From NCBI GenBank assembly GCA_964635325.1, contig CAZWOL010000017.1:1-49233 (forward strand): a stretch of 49,233 nt of DNA, given 5' to 3'. A program made the translations under genes and the position numbers. Below the pieces are notes generated by a model, which was given only the letters and a program-made list of their open reading frames with translations, ran no database searches and was not told the origin of the DNA. This document shows, piece after piece, positions 43,046 to 49,233 of the stretch; positions within the stretch are counted from its first letter, which is position 1, and each line of letters opens with the position of its first letter. This DNA comes from BOG-1112 sp964635325. Lineage in GTDB: Bacteria > Bdellovibrionota_B > Oligoflexia > Oligoflexales > Bog-1112.

Positions 43046-44323
43046 CTAAATCACGATGGTTGAACACGCAGCTAGACAGGAGCGGATTAAGTTTTGGTCA
43101 GGGTCGTAGCCTGTTCCATAAGCATCACCGCAAAAAACGAGCTGGGACGAATTCAGCTTCGTGGCATCATACTCTTCAATAAACTTTCGTGCATCGCAAT
43201 GTGTTTCTTGAGCCCATGCGATCGGACGCAAAGCTAAGAACTCTTCGATTGGTTCGGAAAGACCGAGTTGTTTGACAAGCTTTAGCTTCGAACGCTTGAC
43301 TTGCTTCACAGCTTGTACAACACGAGGTGCATCAAAGAAAGTTTCGTAGTCGATAAGACTTTGAATGCAGTATTCGCGTGGAGAGAGCTGCAGTACTTGG
43401 GTTTTTTCACTAGGTATGACAATACGCTCAGGTATGACGACCGCTTCACTAAAACGAATGGTCAAAGCAACAGCGCTGAGTGGAAAACATTTTAGGGAGA
43501 GATGTATAAAGCCTGGTGGGCTTTGCTCTCGCTTAAGCCAATTCATCGCATCCCAAGGAGGCTGAGCTACAACTAAAGCTGTGCTCGTTACAACTTCGTT
43601 TTCCAGTGTGATGGTCCACCGACGTTCGCTAAATGTTGCATCCAAAATGGGTTTGCCAAGGCGCAGGTCAAGTTCGTTCCAACGCAATATATCATCGATA
43701 ACTTGCGTCCATGGTCCGCCAAAAAGACCCTTTTCTAAATAACGTATACGCTGCTGAAAACTTGTTAGAGTGGCAAGTGCTGGATCGACGATTCCCAGAG
43801 GTAGGCTCATAATATTTAAGACATCGAGAAAGGGGTCCTTCTTCGAAATCTTTGCGAGTTTGCCCAGTGGTTGGAGTTGGTCCGCTTCGGGAGCTTCCTC
43901 GAGGGTTTTTAGAAAAGTATCCCACTGTCTTGCGGCAGAAGGGCCACCGAGTATTTTTGCAAGACTGCCTGAACAGAATTGAGCAAGGTCGATCTCATCG
44001 AGTCTTTTGCCTTGTAGGATGCCAACACGTTGTGCAGCTCGAGTTGGCAAGTGCAGATCGTCATCTCCACGTGCGCAACCGAGCAGAGTGCGGTTGATAA
44101 ATTCTAATAGGTCCTGAGAAATATAGTGCATACCTCCGACTCCGAGACTTTCCCCGGCAGTCGGAGTGTGTAGACGTCCTCCAGCTTGCGCTTCTTTTTC
44201 GATCAAAAGTATTCTTGCAGTCGGGTGTATTTGGCGGAAGCGTGTCGCAGCTAAAAGCCCAGCGAGACCAGCGCCTGCAATAACGATATCATAGCTATTC
44301 ATGGTGTTTGTTGATTCGTGCAT
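43046..44323 (-). CDS. FAD-dependent amine oxidase/desaturase-like protein
   Basis: 425 residues. DIVIAGAGLAGLLAATRFRQIHP is the GxGxxG dinucleotide fold and LLIEKEAQAGGRLHTPTAGESLGVGGMHYIS the following FAD motif with the GGR turn, as in flavin amine oxidases and phytoene-desaturase relatives. The C-terminus (LNSSQLVFCGDAYGTGYDPDQNLIRSCLAA) has the usual GD motif that closes the FAD site. Substrate unknown. The ATG at 44323 has only a weak GAGAA site; Met8 is an alternative. It heads the minus-strand run with folD and murJ and is divergent from the ABC transporter. Confidence 0.8.
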   Translation of the reverse strand: MHESTNTMNSYDIVIAGAGLAGLLAATRFRQIHPTARILLIEKEAQAGGRLHTPTAGESLGVGGMHYISQDLLEFINRTLLGCARGDDDLHLPTRAAQRVGILQGKRLDEIDLAQFCSGSLAKILGGPSAARQWDTFLKTLEEAPEADQLQPLGKLAKISKKDPFLDVLNIMSLPLGIVDPALATLTSFQQRIRYLEKGLFGGPWTQVIDDILRWNELDLRLGKPILDATFSERRWTITLENEVVTSTALVVAQPPWDAMNWLKREQSPPGFIHLSLKCFPLSAVALTIRFSEAVVIPERIVIPSEKTQVLQLSPREYCIQSLIDYETFFDAPRVVQAVKQVKRSKLKLVKQLGLSEPIEEFLALRPIAWAQETHCDARKFIEEYDATKLNSSQLVFCGDAYGTGYDPDQNLIRSCLAACSTIVI

Positions 44324-44427
44324 TTTTCTCAGTGCAAATTCGCGACGGTTATCTTAGTTTCACTTGATTATAGCACCGAATGGCACCGCTCTTCGGCACT
44401 CGCGCTCTGGCGCTCGGAGTTTTTTTG

Positions 44428-45387
44428 ATGAAACATAACGAGAGCTCATTCTTACTACAGGCTGAAAATCTTGTGAAACGTTATCAAGGTTTGAGCGTTG
44501 TGGATCGTTTGAATATCCATGTACGCAAAGGCGAATGCTTTGCTTTGCTCGGACCAAACGGAGCGGGCAAAACCACGACCTGTGAGATGTTGGAGGGTTT
44601 GATCAACCCCGATTCTGGTCGTATCCGCATTGCAGGCATGGAGTACAAGGATAATAAGAAGGCGATCCTTGAAGTCGTTGGTATTCAGCTGCAAGAGACA
44701 CAGCTGTATAAAAAATACACTGTGCGAGAGACTCTGCAACTCTTTGCAAGTTTTTATAAGAAACCGGATAAGCTTGAGACAGTTTTGGCTCGCCTTCGAC
44801 TGGACTCAATCTCTCACAAGCGTCTTGAGCACCTTTCCGGTGGGCAGCGACAAGCTGTCTACCTAGCCTGTGCACTCATCAACCATCCACAACTCGTTTT
44901 TTTGGACGAACCTACCGCAGGGCTAGACCCTCGTGTTCGTCGAATGATCTGGGATATTATCCGCGAGGTTAAGACTGAGGATCGTGGGATCTTTCTCACG
45001 ACACACCACCTTGAAGAAGCCGAATATCTTGCTGACCGTATCGCAATTATGGATAAGGGGCAGATCATTGCCGAAGGCACAGCTACAGAACTGGTAAGTT
45101 CGTACTGTCCTGGTGAGGTTCTGAGCTTCATGATCGAAGCTAATGGGCAGGACCTTAGTCAAAAATATAAGGATCTACAAAGTCGACTTCCCTGGCTTCA
45201 GCATGCTGAACACAGTGACAAAGGCTGGGTGATGCAAACGCCTGAGGCCACTCGTCGCATCCAAGAACTGACTTTGGTTGCAAATGAACAAAAAATTACA
45301 CTCAATTCCTTTTTGATTCGTCAGTCGACTCTCGAAGATGTGTTTCTTAAAATTACGGGAAGGACCTTGAGCGATGAACCTACCTAG
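44428..45387 (+). CDS. ABC transporter ATP-binding protein (ABC-2 type)
   Basis: About 319 residues. Walker A GPNGAGKT, Q-loop QLQETQLYKKYTVRE, signature LSGGQRQ, Walker B LVFLDEPTAGLDP, H-loop TTHHLEEAE: a complete ATPase of the CcmA/DRA family. The C-terminal 100 residues are the accessory region typical of multidrug/antibiotic exporters. The ATG at 44428 is preferred over the in-frame extension to 44380 because of GGAG 8 nt upstream. Overlaps the permease gene by 14 nt, so the two form one exporter. Cargo unknown. Confidence 0.94.
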   Translation: MKHNESSFLLQAENLVKRYQGLSVVDRLNIHVRKGECFALLGPNGAGKTTTCEMLEGLINPDSGRIRIAGMEYKDNKKAILEVVGIQLQETQLYKKYTVRETLQLFASFYKKPDKLETVLARLRLDSISHKRLEHLSGGQRQAVYLACALINHPQLVFLDEPTAGLDPRVRRMIWDIIREVKTEDRGIFLTTHHLEEAEYLADRIAIMDKGQIIAEGTATELVSSYCPGEVLSFMIEANGQDLSQKYKDLQSRLPWLQHAEHSDKGWVMQTPEATRRIQELTLVANEQKITLNSFLIRQSTLEDVFLKITGRTLSDEPT

Positions 45388-46405
45388 TCTGTGGGAGATG
45401 ACCAAGGGGCGCTGGCGAGAATTTCGTCGTGAGCCTTCGGCATTTTTCTTCGTGATTGCGATGCCTCTGCTGTGGATGCTGATCTTGGGACATGCATTGC
45501 AGCCTTCGGGAGAGCAGACTTACAAAGTTGGCTTTATGGAGCATGGTGAGACAAACCCCCAAGAAGCTGAGCTGAAGAAACTCTTGCAGTCGAACGCCCA
45601 TGTCGTCGTTTTAAGTTCTGCTGCAGATCTCAAAAAGGGGAACATTCCTCTTTATGTGGAATTAATGAATGGTGTCTTGCTTTATCACGAGAACACCAAT
45701 CACCGCGATGCGGTTCAGACTCAAAGATGGTTGAACGATCTGATCCAAACGCATCTTGGACGCAAAGACCCAATGCCGCATCAGATCATCCGCTCAGATG
45801 TGGGTGAGACGCGTTATGTCGACTTTCTGATTCCAGGCTTATTGGCATTGAGCATTTTTACAACCTCGCTTTTCGGCACGGGGATGACCATCGTTGCCAA
45901 TCGTCGAGAGAATCTCTTAAAACGCTATGCTGCAACCCCTATGAATAGCTTTGAATATATTCTGTCCCACATCTTTGGCCGCTTCTTTATCTACCTAGTC
46001 GAATTCTCCACCATCGCTATCGGGGGCTACCTATTCTTCGGTTTTAACGTTGTGGGGTCTTGGCTTGATTATGCAGTGATTGGCTTTTTGGGGACAGCAA
46101 CCTTCACCTCCCTAAGTACGCTCTTTAGTTCGCGCACCAAAAATACCGCAATGTACAACGGCCTAGTTAACTTGATCACGCTCACGATGATGTTTCCGGC
46201 TGGGGTCTGGTTCTCTCGCTCTAATATGCCAACATGGATGCAGACCTTCTCGGAATATCTTCCACTTACAGCTTTGGTCGAGGCCCTGCGAGGGGTTGCT
46301 TTAGAAGGTTTGAAGCTTAGTCACCTGAGCTGGCCTATCAGCATTCTGCTTCTTTATACTGTCGGGTGCGCTTTGATGGCGCGAAAATTGTTCCGCTGGT
46401 ATTAG
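45374..46405 (+). CDS. ABC-2 type transporter permease
   Basis: 343 residues. One N-terminal span (FFFVIAMPLLWMLILGHAL), an extracytoplasmic domain of about 150 residues, then five spans starting at FLIPGLLALSIFTTSLFGTGMTIVANRRENLLKRYAATP, the ABC-2 membrane-domain signature. MFPAGVWFSRSNMPTWMQTFSEYLPLTALVEALRG is the conserved loop before the last span. Forms a half-transporter that works as a dimer with the upstream ATPase. Export of a lipid or drug-like compound is plausible; nothing indicates which. Confidence 0.92.
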   Translation: MNLPSLWEMTKGRWREFRREPSAFFFVIAMPLLWMLILGHALQPSGEQTYKVGFMEHGETNPQEAELKKLLQSNAHVVVLSSAADLKKGNIPLYVELMNGVLLYHENTNHRDAVQTQRWLNDLIQTHLGRKDPMPHQIIRSDVGETRYVDFLIPGLLALSIFTTSLFGTGMTIVANRRENLLKRYAATPMNSFEYILSHIFGRFFIYLVEFSTIAIGGYLFFGFNVVGSWLDYAVIGFLGTATFTSLSTLFSSRTKNTAMYNGLVNLITLTMMFPAGVWFSRSNMPTWMQTFSEYLPLTALVEALRGVALEGLKLSHLSWPISILLLYTVGCALMARKLFRWY

Positions 46406-46510
46406 CGCTTAAAACAGCTTTCTTCTTGTCTGTGAACATGCGTGTGAAGAGTGGCGAGGCTCATTTCTGCTCCCAAAGCTAATATCGCCGCTTAGATTTA
46501 AGAAGGCATA

Positions 46511-46539
46511 TTGACGTCAGACCAAGGTCAAGCTACAAA
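46511..46539 (+). promoter_or_regulatory. Promoter of tRNA-Pro
   Basis: TTGACG, a 17-nt spacer and TACAAA end 18 nt upstream of the tRNA; both hexamers are near consensus. Confidence 0.6.
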
Positions 46540-46557
46540 GGTACTTCCTTTCTCAAA

Positions 46558-46633
46558 CGGGGTGTGGCGCAGTTGGTAGCGCGCGTGGTTTGGGACCATG
46601 AGGCCGCTGGTTCGAGTCCAGTCACCCCGACCA
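46558..46633 (+). tRNA. tRNA-Pro(TGG)
   Basis: 76 nt with encoded CCA. Acceptor CGGGGTG/CACCCCG, discriminator A; D-arm GGCGCAGTTGGTAGCGC; anticodon stem CGTGG/CCATG with loop TTTGGGA, anticodon TGG; T-arm CTGGTTCGAGTCCAG. A T6 run follows immediately. Confidence 0.95.
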
Positions 46634-47144
46634 TTTTTTCTTGTTTCCGCAATTTATAATTCTGAATAATTAGACCCAGATCTTAGTCTGGTTGTTTCAA
46701 CTGAGAGAGAGCTCGCAGCTTGAAGAGCTAGTAGCGCAACCTATATTGGTGCACAATTTCTCTCTATCACGTATTGATGGCATCTTCACGGTTTCCTTAG
46801 AACTTCTTCAAGTGCTTTTTGGTCCAAGACTCTAAATTTTACATCATCAAATTTTGAAGCTAGCTGAGATCGTTAGAACTTTGCTTGCAGATAGCTCAGT
46901 ATTTCGTGGTGTCTTTTTTTCTGATTTTAAGCAAAGGATGAACTCTGAAGTTTTGCAAAATTCTTGAGTCAAATTTTAGAAATCTTGGATGACCCTCTCT
47001 TCAAAGCTCAGCAGTAAATACAAAACCATGTCCTAAGCAGATATCTCCATCAGAAGTTCTGCTTAGAGTTGACATGTTTGAATTCTACATGTTACTAACA
47101 GCCCCCCCACCTTGATCGCTAACCAAACTTTTTTCGGGAGATCT
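46634..47144. other. Stretch without an intact gene
   Basis: About 510 bp between tRNA-Pro and the ankyrin gene. The tRNA is followed at once by TTTTTTC. One plus-strand frame (about 46760-46965) has coding-like composition (RIDGIFTVSLELLQVLFGPRL, then ILKLAEIVRTLLADSSVFRGV) but is broken by stops, so it may be a decayed gene. The last part contains a C7 run and GGGAG just before the next ATG. No RNA gene or repeat recognised. Confidence 0.4.
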
Positions 47145-49233
47145 ATGCGTTTTTTTTGTTTATTGAATTATTGCGCCGTTCTTTGTCTATCAACATCAAC
47201 TTTTGCATCCGTTTTGCCATCGGGTCTAACGACGTTTTTGGGTGCTGCTTATCATTCTAAAACAGCCAAACTTTCGACCCAAGCCTGTGTTCGTGGAACC
47301 AAACTTAGTGAGGATTCTGTTTATGGAGACTCAAGAGCGAATATAAACCTCGAAACTGATGTTAATTTTGAAAAGATGTTGAGCAGTATGGATGGCACTC
47401 TTGGGGCGGATATCGATTTTCCTCTTGTTCGTGCGGCAGCAGGGGTGTTGTATGCAAGAAAAGCTGCTGCAAATGACTGTCGTATGAATTGGTTCCTCTC
47501 TATGGATGTAGTTCGCAAATCAGTTTTCTGGGACCCTTATCAACTTCAGTTGGCTCAGCATGTCGAAGGATTATCTCCTCATGAGCTAGAAAGGCTCTGT
47601 GGAGATGAATATATAAGCCAGGTGGATCTTGGTGCTAAGCTGTTTGCATCTTTGGTTATTGATTTTGCCACTAAAGAAGATAGGGAAGCTTTCGCAGGCT
47701 ATATCAAAGTTAACGTTGATCTTGTCGCTGCGAGTGTCAAGCTTGAAGGCAATCTTAATATGATAGAGGAGAAAGTGCGTGAGCGTACTAAAATTCATCT
47801 TCATATTCAGCAGCAAGGAGGAAAGAGTGCACAAATCGCAACCGCTATAGATCTGGATTTCGTCAACTGTACTCTGAATTCAATCCAAAATTGTTTGAAT
47901 ACGCTACAGCAAATCATTAAATACATGAAGACGGATTTCTCTCCACAGCTCAAAGACGCTGCAGATTATACTCCATCGCGTTTTATAACGGAGTCATATA
48001 CAGACTCACCGTTTGCAAAGACTTTGGTGCCCCCTGGAGGTTACGATCTCTTAGATGCAACGGTGAAGTCTCATCGACATGACCTACGCCGACAATATAT
48101 GCATCAGGAAACGTTTTATGCTCGGGCCATGAATATAGAATCAGATTTTTATGCACTTCTAGACGGAAAGAAACGTGAACAAATTCGGTCTATTAAAGAT
48201 GATATCTGGTCCAATTTGATGCAGTTGAATACTGCCATTCAGTTTTGTTACAACAATCCAAATAGCCACTGCATTGAATATAAATTAGTTCTCAAATCTA
48301 TCGATGAAGAGGCTCTTAACCTGAGTACTCGTTGGATTGAAGGAAAAAGTGCTCCAGGTGCTTTGATTCGCGCTGCTGAGAGTCAGGATGCTGAGCAAAT
48401 TCCTATTGTTCATCGAGCTGGTTCCGATCTCCACGAAGTCGATGTTAGCGGAAGAACCGCCTTGCATGCTGCAGCAGAAAATGGTCGCCTTCCAGCTGTG
48501 AGGACTTTGATTGGAATGGGTGCTTCTTGTGATCTAAAAACCTATAGCCAGAAGACTCCAATTCATTTGGCTGCAGAACATGGTTATGGAGACGTGATTA
48601 CTTTTTTAGCTCAAAAGTCCTGTCCGTTGGATGCTGTAGACTATGATGAGATGACTGCTCTGCAGCGTGCTGTTCTGCTTGGCCATACTCAGGCTGCAAA
48701 GGTACTCGTTCGTGAGGGAGCGAATCTAAAGGTGGTTGACGAAAATGCGAACAACCTTCTTCACATAGCGGTCAAGACAAAGAATGAAGAACTAATCAAA
48801 CTATTTCTGTCTAAGGGGCTTTCTCCAGAGAATCACAACAAGGATGGTTTGTCTGCTATCGATGTTGCTATTCAAGATAATTCAGTGTCAGTACTTAAAG
48901 TCTTGCTTACATCAGGGGGTAATCGTAACTCAGTTGCGCTGCATCAAGCAATCATTCTCAATCACCGTCCTGCAATCAATCTGTTTCTTTCCCTGGAATC
49001 GGAACTAGTCCGTTCGCGAATAGATCGTTATGGGTATAGCGCTCTCCATTGGGCTGCTGAATTTGGATATCTCGATTTGGTCAAGAGTTTGATTGTTGAC
49101 TATGGTGTCGATATGAATGCGAAATCTAAGCATGGAGAGACGGCACTCGATTTGGCTTTGCTATTTGGACATGCAGGTGTTGCTGCTTATCTGACGACGC
49201 AAGGAGCCATCCAAACCCAACATGAAGATTTTT
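47145..49233 (+). CDS. Secreted ankyrin-repeat protein with MACPF-like N-terminal domain (partial)
   Basis: At least 696 residues; open to the window end, so the C-terminus is missing. GGGAG precedes the ATG. Signal peptide at 1-22 (LLNYCAVLCLSTSTFAS). Residues about 30-330 match the lipoprotein-like protein at 17691 by motif and order: LGAAYHS, CGDEYISQVDLG at 152-163, then FASLVIDFATKEDRE, VDLVAASVKLEG and a HLHIQQQGG strand. The block resembles the MACPF signature; pore formation is inference. Residues about 340-430 are helical linker. From about 430 about eight ankyrin repeats follow (GRTALHAAAENGRLPAV, KTPIHLAAEHGYGDV, YSALHWAAEFGYLDL, GETALDLALLFGHAGV). Secreted ankyrin proteins often act on host or prey proteins; here the target is unknown. 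An N-terminal pore-like domain plus ankyrin repeats recalls latrotoxin architecture. Confidence 0.75.
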   Translation, partial: MRFFCLLNYCAVLCLSTSTFASVLPSGLTTFLGAAYHSKTAKLSTQACVRGTKLSEDSVYGDSRANINLETDVNFEKMLSSMDGTLGADIDFPLVRAAAGVLYARKAAANDCRMNWFLSMDVVRKSVFWDPYQLQLAQHVEGLSPHELERLCGDEYISQVDLGAKLFASLVIDFATKEDREAFAGYIKVNVDLVAASVKLEGNLNMIEEKVRERTKIHLHIQQQGGKSAQIATAIDLDFVNCTLNSIQNCLNTLQQIIKYMKTDFSPQLKDAADYTPSRFITESYTDSPFAKTLVPPGGYDLLDATVKSHRHDLRRQYMHQETFYARAMNIESDFYALLDGKKREQIRSIKDDIWSNLMQLNTAIQFCYNNPNSHCIEYKLVLKSIDEEALNLSTRWIEGKSAPGALIRAAESQDAEQIPIVHRAGSDLHEVDVSGRTALHAAAENGRLPAVRTLIGMGASCDLKTYSQKTPIHLAAEHGYGDVITFLAQKSCPLDAVDYDEMTALQRAVLLGHTQAAKVLVREGANLKVVDENANNLLHIAVKTKNEELIKLFLSKGLSPENHNKDGLSAIDVAIQDNSVSVLKVLLTSGGNRNSVALHQAIILNHRPAINLFLSLESELVRSRIDRYGYSALHWAAEFGYLDLVKSLIVDYGVDMNAKSKHGETALDLALLFGHAGVAAYLTTQGAIQTQHEDF

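Overview
The window reads as chromosomal DNA of a Gram-negative bacterium with moderate, somewhat AT-rich composition. Signal-peptide proteins, a probable outer-membrane barrel, MurJ, Kup, a five-domain S1 protein, a fused isobutyryl-CoA mutase (IcmF), two HTTM proteins and a TPR response regulator would fit Bdellovibrionota/Oligoflexia or a relative. That placement is inference; no rRNA or clear phylogenetic marker was compared. The window holds one run of 100 N (36388-36487) that looks like a scaffolding artefact.

Layout. 1-480: dead IS200/IS605-type tnpA between two hairpins. 490-4457: small secreted ORF, a two-gene HTTM unit on the minus strand, a REP-like palindrome and a large secreted protein. 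4465-16042: mostly housekeeping and metabolism: carbonic anhydrase, a PYROXD2-like oxidoreductase, a GGQ rescue factor, kup, the S1 protein, an SRP RNA gene that the protein-coding view misses, a 123-bp near-palindrome, dnaX and aspartate kinase. 16146-19655: a metallo-beta-lactamase-fold gene and yciB, separated by about 2.0 kb of foreign-looking DNA flanked by 136-bp direct repeats; it carries two secreted proteins. 19677-25299: FNR-type reductase with a nitronate monooxygenase/FabK-like enzyme, a receiver-TPR protein with Glu at the phosphoacceptor site, and a Ski2-like helicase. 25311-28232: second REP copy, a fused HTTM protein beside a DCC (DUF393) protein, a VapBC-like pair with a frameshifted toxin, and tRNA-Gly(CCC). 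28275-31365: rhodanese, DUF1993 and oligopeptidase A genes. 31357-44323: long minus-strand run (FAD oxidoreductase, folD, murJ, icmF, asnS, class III aminotransferase, msrBA, secreted protein). 44428-46633: ABC ATPase/permease pair and tRNA-Pro(TGG). 47145-end: a secreted ankyrin-repeat protein that runs off the window.

Most notable is a protein family seen twice: the lipoprotein-like product at 17691-18926 and the N-terminal half of the ankyrin protein at 47145. Both share a CGDx(F/Y)(V/I)SxVx(M/L)G block and the spacing around it. The block resembles the MACPF signature, so both may be pore-forming-like secreted effectors, one of them fused to about eight ankyrin repeats. One member sits inside the repeat-flanked insertion, which marks it as accessory. 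Other points are a dispersed palindrome with compensatory stem changes that supplies stop codons to two genes, a hairpin that could hide the aminotransferase ribosome binding site, and an asnS gene that becomes intact when the artefactual gap is collapsed.
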